32,884 bases of DNA, taken from the NCBI GenBank assembly GCA_945865425.1, contig CAMBFN010000007.1, positions 1 to 32,884 of the forward strand, read 5' to 3'. Of this stretch, positions 19,050 through 27,248 are shown piece by piece. The notes beneath the pieces are model-generated. The model saw nothing but the letters and a program-made list of their open reading frames with translations. It did no database searches and was not told the DNA's origin. Source of the stretch: Comamonas sp. lk. Lineage in GTDB: Bacteria; Pseudomonadota; Gammaproteobacteria; Burkholderiales; Burkholderiaceae_C. Position numbers and translations under genes: made by a program. The first letter of the stretch is position 1. Each line of letters starts with the position of its first letter.

Positions 19050-19086
19050 TCCTTTGTTCGCGAAACATGCTAGTTTGGAGATTTTT

Positions 19087-21165
19087 ATGACAGGTAACTC
19101 AGCGCTGATTCTTGCGCTTGTCTGTGGTTTGATTGCCGTGATCTACGGTGTTTGGGCCCGCAGTTGGATTCTTTCCCAGGACGCAGGCAATGCCCGCATG
19201 CAAGAAATTGCAGCGGCCATTCAAACCGGTGCCGGCGCTTACTTGGCGCGGCAATATAAAACCATTGCCATGGTCGGCGTGGTGCTGGCTATTCTCATTG
19301 CTTGGTTCTTAGACCCCTTGAGCGCCGTCGGCTTTGTGCTCGGTGCGGTGCTCTCCGGTGCCTGCGGTTTTATCGGCATGAACGTGTCGGTGCGCGCCAA
19401 TGTGCGCACCGCACAGGCAGCCACCCGGGGCATTGGCCCGGCGCTGGATGTCGCCTTTCGCGGCGGCGCTATCACCGGCATGCTGGTGGTGGGTCTTGGC
19501 CTCTTGGGCGTGACCGGTTTTTACTGGTACCTCACCTCGGCAGGCGTTCCCGCAGACGGCAAGGCGCTGGCTAGCATGCTCAATCCGCTGATAGGTTTTG
19601 CCTTCGGCTCTTCGCTGATTTCTATCTTCGCCCGCTTGGGCGGCGGCATTTTCACCAAGGGCGCTGACGTGGGTGCCGATCTGGTGGGCAAGGTCGAAGC
19701 CGGCATTCCGGAAGACGACCCGCGCAACCCCGCCGTGATTGCGGATAACGTGGGCGACAACGTGGGCGATTGCGCAGGCATGGCAGCTGACTTGTTTGAA
19801 ACCTATGCCGTAACACTGATCGCCACCATGGTGCTGGGCGCGATGTTGGCGGGTACCGCTGGCCCCAATATGGTGCTCTACCCGCTGGTTCTGGGCGGCG
19901 TGTCCATCGTGGCGTCCATCATTGGGTGCTTCTTTGTCAAAGCCAGCCCCGGCATGACCAACGTCATGCCTGCGCTGTATAAAGGCTTGGCCGTTGCCGG
20001 CATTCTTTCATTGGTGGCGTTTTACTTTGTCACCCAGTCATTTTTCCCGGCGCCGCTGGCATTGCCCGATGGCACGGCTTTGAGCGCCAGTGGACTGTTT
20101 GGCGCTTGTGCCGTTGGCTTGATTCTGACTGGTGCGTTGGTCTGGGTTACCGAGTACTACACCGGCACGCAATACGCTCCAGTGCAGCATATTGCGCAAG
20201 CATCGACCACCGGCCACGGCACCAACATCATTGCCGGCTTGGGCGTCTCCATGCGTTCCACCGCTTGGCCCGTGCTGTTTGTGTGTGCTGCGATTTACAG
20301 CGCTTTTGATCTGGGCGGTCTCTATGGCATCGCTATCGCAGCTACCTCAATGCTGAGCATGGCCGGTATCGTGGTCGCTTTGGACGCCTATGGCCCCATC
20401 ACCGACAACGCCGGCGGCATTGCCGAAATGGCTGAACTCCCAGCCAGCGTGCGCGACATCACCGACCCGCTGGATGCGGTGGGCAACACCACCAAGGCCG
20501 TGACCAAAGGCTATGCCATCGGTTCTGCCGGTCTGGCCGCACTAGTCCTATTTGCTGACTACACCCACAAGCTCGAAGGTTTGGGCGCACACATCAAGTT
20601 TGACTTGAGCGACCCTAAAGTCATCATCGGACTGTTCATCGGCGGACTGATTCCTTACTTGTTTGGTGCCATGGCGATGGAGGCTGTGGGCCGCGCCGCC
20701 GGTGCCGTGGTGGTCGAAGTGCGTCGCCAGTTTAGGGAAATCAAAGGCATCATGGACGGTACCGGCAAGCCCGAGTACGACACGGCGGTGGATATGTTGA
20801 CCACAGCGGCCATCAAGGAAATGATGATCCCCAGCCTGTTGCCGGTGGTAGCACCCATCTTGGTCGGCTTGATTCTTGGACCAGCGGCTTTGGGCGGCTT
20901 GCTGATGGGCACCATCGTGACCGGTTTATTCGTGGCTATTTCCATGTGTACCGGTGGCGGTGCTTGGGATAACGCCAAGAAATACATCGAAGACGGACAC
21001 CATGGCGGCAAGGGCTCTGAAACCCACAAGGCTGCTGTTACAGGCGACACCGTGGGCGATCCTTACAAGGACACAGCCGGCCCTGCGATCAACCCCTTGA
21101 TCAAGATCATCAACATCGTGGCATTGCTGATCGTGCCAGTGATGATGAAGATTCACGGCGGCTGA
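19087..21165 (+). CDS. hppA: K+-independent H+-translocating membrane pyrophosphatase
   Basis: Integral inner-membrane pump that couples pyrophosphate hydrolysis to proton export. It is 692 residues from the ATG at 19087, which has GGAG six bases upstream. The open frame extends to 18868 but that part lacks membrane character and precedes the Shine-Dalgarno. About 16 hydrophobic segments are visible. The catalytic acidic motifs [20 protein letters not shown] and [12 protein letters not shown] are intact, as is [17 protein letters not shown] near the C-terminus. GNTTKAVTK places Lys at 470 and Thr at 473, the signature of the K+-independent subfamily. A strong terminator follows. Confidence 0.96.
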   Translation: MTGNSALILALVCGLIAVIYGVWARSWILSQDAGNARMQEIAAAIQTGAGAYLARQYKTIAMVGVVLAILIAWFLDPLSAVGFVLGAVLSGACGFIGMNVSVRANVRTAQAATRGIGPALDVAFRGGAITGMLVVGLGLLGVTGFYWYLTSAGVPADGKALASMLNPLIGFAFGSSLISIFARLGGGIFTKGADVGADLVGKVEAGIPEDDPRNPAVIADNVGDNVGDCAGMAADLFETYAVTLIATMVLGAMLAGTAGPNMVLYPLVLGGVSIVASIIGCFFVKASPGMTNVMPALYKGLAVAGILSLVAFYFVTQSFFPAPLALPDGTALSASGLFGACAVGLILTGALVWVTEYYTGTQYAPVQHIAQASTTGHGTNIIAGLGVSMRSTAWPVLFVCAAIYSAFDLGGLYGIAIAATSMLSMAGIVVALDAYGPITDNAGGIAEMAELPASVRDITDPLDAVGNTTKAVTKGYAIGSAGLAALVLFADYTHKLEGLGAHIKFDLSDPKVIIGLFIGGLIPYLFGAMAMEAVGRAAGAVVVEVRRQFREIKGIMDGTGKPEYDTAVDMLTTAAIKEMMIPSLLPVVAPILVGLILGPAALGGLLMGTIVTGLFVAISMCTGGGAWDNAKKYIEDGHHGGKGSETHKAAVTGDTVGDPYKDTAGPAINPLIKIINIVALLIVPVMMKIHGG

Positions 21166-21214
21166 TAACGGTAAGCGAATCTGCGCCTAGACCGGTCCCC
21201 TGCGGGCCGGCCCC

Positions 21215-21248
21215 ATCCCGCAAGCCCAGCGCTTTGCGGGATTTTTTT
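21215..21248 (+). terminator. intrinsic terminator after hppA
   Basis: ATCCCGCAA (21215-21223) pairs perfectly with TTGCGGGAT (21234-21242) around a 10-base loop. The stem runs straight into seven Ts. It lies about 50 bases after the hppA stop and isolates hppA from the response regulator gene. Confidence 0.9.
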
Positions 21249-21319
21249 GGTTGCTACTTTGCATTAAGGTGCAATAATTGCGGCTCTGTACGGCCTATTC
21301 GTTGGAAGCTCAAGGCGTC

Positions 21320-21943
21320 GTGAAAATACTCATAGTCGATGACCATGCGCTGGTGCGTGAAGGCCTGGGCCAAGTGCTGTCTAGCATGTATCCCAGGCTG
21401 CAGTTGCTGCATGCGGGAACAGGTGCCGCGGCGATTGATATGCTACTGCCACATCGCGACATAGACCTGGTGCTGCTGGATTACCACCTACCGGACATGA
21501 ATGGTTTGGAGGTGCTGCGCCAGATGGGCCGCATCCAACCCGCACTAGTGGTGTTAATGATCTCGGGCAGTACCACGCTGCAATTGATTCAACTTGCGCT
21601 CAAAAACGGTGCCGCCGGTTTTGTGACTAAGACGGGCAACACCGACGACTTGCTCGAAGCCATTTCCCAGGTACTCAATGGTGTGATTTACCTGCCGCAG
21701 GAGCTCAGACCTTTAGCCGCTGCGGGCAAGGCAGCCCTGGCGCTGCCGCTATCGCCCAAACAGGAAATGGTGCTGCGCGGCTTAATGGAAGGACATACCA
21801 ACCGGGAAATAGCTAGCGCGCTTGAGGTTTCGGAAGAAACCGTAAAAACCCATGTGAGTGCCATACTGCGCTATTTCCATGCGGACAACCGCACGCAGGC
21901 CGTGCGCACCGCGGCCAACTACGCCTTCAACGCCAGTCATTGA
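21320..21943 (+). CDS. LuxR/NarL-type response regulator
   Basis: Two-component response regulator of 207 residues from a GTG at 21320 with AAGG just upstream. An in-frame TTG at 21278 would add 14 residues before the first receiver strand and is rejected. The receiver covers residues 1-120 with D7-D8, phospho-acceptor D54 (LVLLDYHLP), M-I-S-G-S, and the conserved lysine in VTKTG. The LuxR helix-turn-helix spans about 142-200 (LSPKQEMVLRGLMEGHTNREIA, with EETVKTHVS). Its stop codon directly abuts the stop codon of the convergent histidine kinase, its likely partner. The signal and targets are unknown. Confidence 0.92.
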   Translation: MKILIVDDHALVREGLGQVLSSMYPRLQLLHAGTGAAAIDMLLPHRDIDLVLLDYHLPDMNGLEVLRQMGRIQPALVVLMISGSTTLQLIQLALKNGAAGFVTKTGNTDDLLEAISQVLNGVIYLPQELRPLAAAGKAALALPLSPKQEMVLRGLMEGHTNREIASALEVSEETVKTHVSAILRYFHADNRTQAVRTAANYAFNASH

Positions 21944-23296
21944 CTAAGGCAAGGCTTCGGTTCGCAGCACGCGACGCAGCCATGCACGCAACTGGCCAGC
22001 TTGCAAAGCTTGGCCCAAGACAGCCGTAGCGGCAGGAAGATCGAGCATAACTTGGGCGTTACCAAGGTCAGCGTGAATCATGCAAGCGGGTATGTGACTC
22101 CCAACACCCGCGCGCAAGGCCCGGATGTGCTGACCCGACTGCAGCGGCGCATCCGCCTGCCAGGCGCAAACGATGGCTTGGGCTTGGCCTGCCTTAGCAG
22201 TGTCCAAGGACTGCGCATCGATCAGCACACAACCCCAACTGCGCAACCAGGCAGCGACCATGTCTGCGCGTTCTTGGTCGGTATCGAACAAGGCCACACG
22301 CAATCCGTCCAGACCGAAGGTCTCCAGGGCCTTGGGTAAATCCGCACCTTGCACCTTGATGCCTTCATCGGCCAGCGGCAAGGTGATGGAAAAACGGCTC
22401 CCGCGCCCCAATGCAGAACGCAACTGCACCTGGGTTCCCATCAGTTGGCAATGGCGGGAGGCGATATGCAGGCCCAGTGAGGGGCGCGATGGCTCTTGCA
22501 GCGTTGCCACATTGCGCTGGACAAATGGCTCGAAAATCTTGGCGTGGTCGCGCTCGGCGATGCCCGGTCCGCTGTCGCTGACATCCAGACGCACTGCCGC
22601 CCCACCCTGCACCAAGCGAGCGCTGAGCAAGACCGTACCTTGCGCGCAATATCGCAGCGCGTTGCGGCCCAAAGCCAGCAAGACGCGTTCGAGTAGCGCC
22701 GCATCCCCGAGTACCGAGCGCCCATTGGAGCGGACGACCCAACGCAAACCTTTGGCCTGCGCCTGATCGGCCAGTTGCTCGCGCACCCGGAAAAACAGCT
22801 CGTCCACCGACACCACCATGCGCGAGGCCTGCACCTCTCCGGCCTCGATCTGCGCCAGTTCCATCAGACCGGCAAGCAAGCGCGTCAAGTCTTGCATAGA
22901 GGATTGCAAATAACCGTGCAAAGCCTCAGCGGATGCCTCAGGCGGCAAGCGTCGCAAACGCTCTAAAAACAGCGCTAGGGCCTGAGCGGGCTGGCACAAG
23001 TCATGGGTGGCAGTCGCCCAAAAGCGCGCGCGTTGCTGCAGCAAATCCGGCGGCTCCTCCTGCGCCGGCCCAGCCGGTCGTAAGCGCAACAGCGCTTCCT
23101 TGGTGATGCGGTCCGGTCCGGCCGGCACCTCGGTGGGCTTGTGCGTGGGCGCCTGAACCATTAAGCGCGTAGCTGAAGGACTTGCAGCCGTCGTGGAAGT
23201 CCCCGCTTGGGCCGTGATATCCGGTTCTCGCCAAAAGCGCTGCCACCAGGGCCGCGGTCGGCCCGGCTTATCGCCAATGTCTGAGGGCGTGTTCAT
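21944..23296 (-). CDS. soluble histidine kinase with degenerate receiver domain
   Basis: Cytoplasmic sensor kinase of 450 residues from the ATG at 23296, with no membrane span. Residues 1-80 form a Pro/Ala-rich region without a recognised sensor. The dimerisation/phosphoacceptor helix contains H98 in ATHDLCQPAQAL. The HATPase domain spans about 195-310 with the N-box R-N-A-L-R-Y, G1 DSGPGI and G2 SLGLHIA. Residues about 327-450 have a receiver-like pattern (RVALFDTDQERADM), but strand 3 reads AIVCAW where the acceptor Asp should be, and the usual Lys-Pro is Gln-Ala. It probably phosphorylates the response regulator encoded tail to tail with it. Confidence 0.9.
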   Translation of the reverse strand: MNTPSDIGDKPGRPRPWWQRFWREPDITAQAGTSTTAASPSATRLMVQAPTHKPTEVPAGPDRITKEALLRLRPAGPAQEEPPDLLQQRARFWATATHDLCQPAQALALFLERLRRLPPEASAEALHGYLQSSMQDLTRLLAGLMELAQIEAGEVQASRMVVSVDELFFRVREQLADQAQAKGLRWVVRSNGRSVLGDAALLERVLLALGRNALRYCAQGTVLLSARLVQGGAAVRLDVSDSGPGIAERDHAKIFEPFVQRNVATLQEPSRPSLGLHIASRHCQLMGTQVQLRSALGRGSRFSITLPLADEGIKVQGADLPKALETFGLDGLRVALFDTDQERADMVAAWLRSWGCVLIDAQSLDTAKAGQAQAIVCAWQADAPLQSGQHIRALRAGVGSHIPACMIHADLGNAQVMLDLPAATAVLGQALQAGQLRAWLRRVLRTEALP

Positions 23297-23453
23297 AGAC
23301 CGTAAAGCCACGCACCGCAACGCCAGCCCGGCACGGCTAGTGCGTTTAGCGCATTGAGCGCGATTCGGGCAAGGTTAAGGAAGTAATCCATGGCAAACAA
23401 CAATAGTACCAAGGCGGGAGTTAGGGCCTGAGCACACACTGCACAATAGCGAC

Positions 23454-24611
23454 ATGAGTAATTCCCACCCGCCGCGCGTAATTCCGGTGTACGACCTGCG
23501 CCCAGGCGCACTCCCCATCCCCCCGGCGACAGCAGGGACTAGCCGTGCGCCAGGGCTTGCGACTAGCGACATTCTGGGACGGCCCTTGCGAGATTTGCGC
23601 ATCAGCGTCACCGACCGGTGCAATTTCCGCTGCAGTTATTGCATGCCCAAGGAAGTGTTTGACAAGGACTACCAGTACCTGCCCCAGTCAGCCCTGCTGT
23701 CCTTTGAAGAAATTGTGCGAGTGGCTAGGGAGTTTGTTGGCTTGGGCGTGCAAAAAATCCGCCTTACGGGGGGCGAGCCCTTGCTGCGCAAGAACCTGGA
23801 GTTGCTAATTGCCCAACTTGGCGCATTGCGCACACGCGAGGGGCAGCCGCTGGACATGACGCTAACCACCAACGGCGCCCTACTAGCCCGCAAAGCCCAG
23901 GCATTGCGTGATGCCGGCCTGCAACGTGTCACCGTCAGTCTGGATGGACTGGACGACCGCATATTCCGCCAAATGAACGACGCAGACTTTCCCGTGTCCG
24001 AAGTGCTAAAGGGCATTGAAGCAGCACAGGCTGTAGGCCTGGGGCCTATCAAGGTCAACATGGTGGTCAAGCGTGGCACCAATGACCATGAAATTCTTCC
24101 CATGGCCAGGCATTTCCGAGGGACCGGAATTGTTTTGCGCTTTATCGAATACATGGATGTCGGTGCCACCAACGGCTGGCGCATGGATGAAGTGTTGCCT
24201 TCGGCCCAGGTCATAGCGCGCTTGCAAACTGAATTTGCGATGCTACCGCTGGAGGCCTCTGCAACGGGCGAGACAGCGCAACGCTGGGCTTACGCCGACG
24301 CGCAGGGCCGAGCGGATGCAAATGCGGGAGAAATAGGCGTCATCAGCAGCGTGACCCAAGCCTTTTGCAGCGACTGCAACCGCGCACGTTTATCTACGGA
24401 AGGCCAGTTGTATTTGTGTCTGTTCGCCAGCCAGGGCTACGACTTGCGCAGCCTGCTGCGCGCAGGCGCGAATGCGCAGGAACTGGCTGGCGCCATAGGC
24501 GCGATCTGGGAGCAGCGCGATGACCGCTACTCGATGCTGCGCGCCACACTGCCCGCGCAGCCTGAGGCAGAGTCCGGGCGGCGGGTGGAAATGAGTTACA
24601 TCGGTGGATAA
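23454..24611 (+). CDS. moaA: GTP 3',8-cyclase MoaA
   Basis: Radical SAM enzyme catalysing the first step of molybdopterin synthesis, rearranging GTP to 3',8-cyclo-GTP before MoaC. It is 385 residues, slightly long because of a 40-residue N-terminal extension before the core ([17 protein letters not shown]). The N-terminal cluster cysteines are C56, C60 and C63 (CNFRCSYC). The C-terminal cluster cysteines are C305, C308 and C322 ([11 protein letters not shown]). It ends in the Gly-Gly tail needed for activity. No clear Shine-Dalgarno precedes the ATG. moeA follows after 15 bases. Confidence 0.97.
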   Translation: MSNSHPPRVIPVYDLRPGALPIPPATAGTSRAPGLATSDILGRPLRDLRISVTDRCNFRCSYCMPKEVFDKDYQYLPQSALLSFEEIVRVAREFVGLGVQKIRLTGGEPLLRKNLELLIAQLGALRTREGQPLDMTLTTNGALLARKAQALRDAGLQRVTVSLDGLDDRIFRQMNDADFPVSEVLKGIEAAQAVGLGPIKVNMVVKRGTNDHEILPMARHFRGTGIVLRFIEYMDVGATNGWRMDEVLPSAQVIARLQTEFAMLPLEASATGETAQRWAYADAQGRADANAGEIGVISSVTQAFCSDCNRARLSTEGQLYLCLFASQGYDLRSLLRAGANAQELAGAIGAIWEQRDDRYSMLRATLPAQPEAESGRRVEMSYIGG

Positions 24612-24626
24612 GGTGGATTTCTTTCT

Positions 24627-25928
24627 ATGAAATCGCTGGCAGAAATAGCCGGCGCATTGCTGGGTTATGACCCTGATGCATTAGCGGCACAGTCGGTCAA
24701 TACATTCCTGGCCGATATGGTGCCCCGACCCACGCAAACCGAAGCGCTGCCCCTGATGCATGCATTGGGACGGGTATTGGCCCAGGACATCATCAGCCCG
24801 ATTGACGTACCACCGCACGATAACTCCGCCATGGACGGCTATGCATTCGATGGCAGCGCCTTGTCGACAAATAAGCCTTTGCAATTAGAGCTAGCAGGCA
24901 GCGCACTGGCGGGCACGCCATTTTCCGGGCAGATTGGCCCAGGCCAATGTCTGCACATCATGACCGGGGCCATTCTCCCGCCCGGCCTGGACACCGTGGT
25001 GCCGCAAGAACTGGTAAAGCTGCATAAGAATTGCATTGAGATTGCGCAGGGCATTTTGCAGCCGGGTGACAACCGGCGCTTGCGCGGCGAGGATGTGCAC
25101 TGTGGCAGCGTTGCGCTAACCAAGGGCTCGGTCTTAGGGCCTGCCGCCCTGGGCCTGCTCGCTAGCCTGGGTTTGCCTACGGCACCCATATTTCGCAAGC
25201 TTCGCGTGGCTTATTTTTCCACTGGCGACGAAATTTTGAGCCTGGGCGACAGCCCCCGTGAAGGCGCCGTGTTTGACAGCAACCGTTATACCGTATCGGG
25301 CATGCTGCAGCGCATGGGCATTGAATGCATTGACCTGGGGGTGGTCCGCGATGACCCGGATTTGCTGGAAAGCGCGTTTCGCAAAGCTGCGTCGCAAGCA
25401 GACGCGATTGTGACCAGTGGCGGCGTAAGCGTGGGCGAAGCCGACCACACCAAAGCCATGATGCGGCAACTAGCGCACAGTGATACTGCGGGCGAAGGCG
25501 GCGTGGCCTTTTGGCGCATTGCCATGCGACCGGGCCGCCCTATGGCGGTGGGCCGCATCGGCCGCGTTCCCTTGTTTGGCCTGCCGGGCAACCCGGTAGC
25601 GGTGATGGTGACGTTTTTAGCCTTCGTGCGCCCAGCCCTTTGGCAAATGATGGGCGCCAGCCCAGTAGACCCACAGGTGCAATGCCCGCTGTTGCAAGCG
25701 CGCAGCAGCCAAGCCATTCGAAAAAAGCCGGGACGCACCGAATACCAGCGGGCGATCGTCTCGCGTGCGGCCGACGGCTCGATGCAGGTCCGCACTACCG
25801 GTCAGCAAGGCTCAGGGGTGCTGAGCTCTATGGTGCAGGCCAATGGACTGATGGTCTTGCCGCATGGGCAAGGCGATATCGCCATAGGCGATGTCGTCGA
25901 AGTCATGATGTTCGCAGGCGTACTCTGA
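24627..25928 (+). CDS. moeA: molybdopterin molybdenumtransferase
   Basis: Inserts molybdate into adenylylated molybdopterin to give active molybdenum cofactor. The 433-residue length is slightly above the E. coli enzyme. N-terminal MoeA domain motifs include ALGRVLAQDI, then PPHDNSAMDGYA. The MoCF/MogA-like domain has a YFSTGDE strand and SGGVSVGEADHTK at about residues 259-271. RPGRPMAVG and LFGLPGNPVAVMVTF follow, then the C-terminal beta domain. It is in an operon with moaA (gap 15 bases). mobA, often found between these two in relatives, is absent here. It converges on rnhA with a 7-base gap. Confidence 0.96.
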   Translation: MKSLAEIAGALLGYDPDALAAQSVNTFLADMVPRPTQTEALPLMHALGRVLAQDIISPIDVPPHDNSAMDGYAFDGSALSTNKPLQLELAGSALAGTPFSGQIGPGQCLHIMTGAILPPGLDTVVPQELVKLHKNCIEIAQGILQPGDNRRLRGEDVHCGSVALTKGSVLGPAALGLLASLGLPTAPIFRKLRVAYFSTGDEILSLGDSPREGAVFDSNRYTVSGMLQRMGIECIDLGVVRDDPDLLESAFRKAASQADAIVTSGGVSVGEADHTKAMMRQLAHSDTAGEGGVAFWRIAMRPGRPMAVGRIGRVPLFGLPGNPVAVMVTFLAFVRPALWQMMGASPVDPQVQCPLLQARSSQAIRKKPGRTEYQRAIVSRAADGSMQVRTTGQQGSGVLSSMVQANGLMVLPHGQGDIAIGDVVEVMMFAGVL

Positions 25929-25935
25929 CTCCGAA

Positions 25936-26382
25936 CTAGCGGCTGAGCTGTTCCACCCCGCGGTTGGCTAAGGCGTCCGCGCGCTCATTGCCGGGGTCGC
26001 CGGCGTGGCCCTTGACCCATTGCCACTCGATGCGGTGTTCGCTTTGGTGTACCAAGGCATCGAGTCTTTGCCACAAATCCACGTTCTTGACGGGTTGCTT
26101 GGCTGCCGTGCGCCAGCCCTTGGCTTTCCAGCCGTGCAGCCATTCGGTCATACCCTTGAGCACATACTGGCTGTCCACAAACAGGATCACATGGCAAGGG
26201 CGCTTGAGTGCCGAAAGTGCCTCAATAACTGCCATCATCTCCATGCGGTTATTGGTGGTCTCTAGCTCGCCGCCACAAAGTTCTTTTTCGGCACCATCGG
26301 CAGCGCGCAAAAGCGCCCCCCAACCGCCCGGCCCCGGATTGCCTTTGCACGCGCCGTCGGTGTAAATCACGATCTTGTTCAA
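25936..26382 (-). CDS. rnhA: ribonuclease HI
   Basis: Degrades the RNA strand of RNA-DNA hybrids (R-loops, primers). The catalytic carboxylates are visible: Asp in [14 protein letters not shown], Glu in NNRMEM, Asp in FVDSQYV, and Asp in [15 protein letters not shown] at 26391 overlaps the methyltransferase stop, but AAGGAG (26396-26391) abuts it. The TTG at 26382 has 8-base spacing and its N-terminus (NKIVIYTDG) lines up with E. coli RnhA, so it is preferred. It gives 148 residues. It is translationally coupled to the upstream methyltransferase. dnaQ, a frequent neighbour, is not next to it here. Confidence 0.94.
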   Translation of the reverse strand: MNKIVIYTDGACKGNPGPGGWGALLRAADGAEKELCGGELETTNNRMEMMAVIEALSALKRPCHVILFVDSQYVLKGMTEWLHGWKAKGWRTAAKQPVKNVDLWQRLDALVHQSEHRIEWQWVKGHAGDPGNERADALANRGVEQLSR

Positions 26383-26387
26383 TGCTT

Positions 26388-27194
26388 TCACTCCTTAAGC
26401 AGCGCATCCTGGTTGCTCTGGCCGGCCGGCACTTGACGGGGCACGCGCCCACGGGTGGTCTTCCACACCGAACCGAGCAAACGCACACCACGCACGCGCT
26501 TGACCCCCACCACCAAATAACTGGAACCAAAAATCGGCCACCAGCGCGGCCCCAGGCGCTCCATCCAAGCAAAGCGTTGCAGCCAGGCTGGGCTGGACAC
26601 CGCAGGAACGTAGCAACCAAAGCGCACAATTTCCACCTCAAAATCTAGCAGGCGAAGCCAATCGCGCAAGCGCCAATAGCCGATGTATTCACCGGCTACC
26701 GGCAAATAGCCCTGGCCCGACCAGCGACCGCCGCTCAGGCTTTCCCACATGCGGGAGCGCGCCTGCCGCAGCGCCCACAAGCCCACCGGATTGAAACCGC
26801 AAATCAGCACCCGCCCTTGCGGCACCAGCACACGCTCGACCTCGCGCAAAGTAGCATGGGCATCCATGCTCACCTCCAGGCTGTGCGGCATCAAGACCAA
26901 ATCTAAACTGGCAGACGGAAAAGGTAAGGCCGAAAAATCGGTAACCAGTGCAGGGGTAGGCCCAGGGTTCGCATCGCCCTGGGGCACCAACTCGGGCGAC
27001 TCTTGCACCGCCAACCAGCGGTGCGGCATGCGGTTGTGGGCCAAGCCCTGAAATTGCGGCAAGCCCAGCTGCAAAGCATGAAAGCCGAACATGTCTGCGA
27101 CCAATGCGTCCGCTTGGCCTTGCTCCCAAGCCAGCATATAGCGTCCGGCATGGGTTTGGAGCCAGTCCTGCAAATCTATAATCCGGTCGCTCAT
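26388..27194 (-). CDS. YafS-like SAM-dependent methyltransferase
   Basis: 268-residue protein with a class I methyltransferase C-terminal half: [22 protein letters not shown] at about residues 85-106, then [21 protein letters not shown]. The expected SAM motif I region is [10 protein letters not shown], lacking the classical GxGxG. Location upstream of rnhA matches yafS of enterobacteria, a family without a firmly assigned substrate. It overlaps the rnhA coding region's possible GTG start. It diverges from the mltD-like gene. Confidence 0.85.
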   Translation of the reverse strand: MSDRIIDLQDWLQTHAGRYMLAWEQGQADALVADMFGFHALQLGLPQFQGLAHNRMPHRWLAVQESPELVPQGDANPGPTPALVTDFSALPFPSASLDLVLMPHSLEVSMDAHATLREVERVLVPQGRVLICGFNPVGLWALRQARSRMWESLSGGRWSGQGYLPVAGEYIGYWRLRDWLRLLDFEVEIVRFGCYVPAVSSPAWLQRFAWMERLGPRWWPIFGSSYLVVGVKRVRGVRLLGSVWKTTRGRVPRQVPAGQSNQDALLKE

Positions 27195-27248
27195 GACATT
27201 GTTTTCGCTGCCCGCTCTGCCTACGCTGATTTTTTTGGATGTCCCAAG

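Noticed and set aside
18868-19086. Open extension upstream of hppA
   Set aside because: It lies before a good Shine-Dalgarno (GGAG at 19077-19080), lacks membrane character and is not part of the family's N-terminus.
27003-27248. Upstream extension of the mltD frame
   Set aside because: It overlaps the divergent methyltransferase coding region and has no exported or transglycosylase features.
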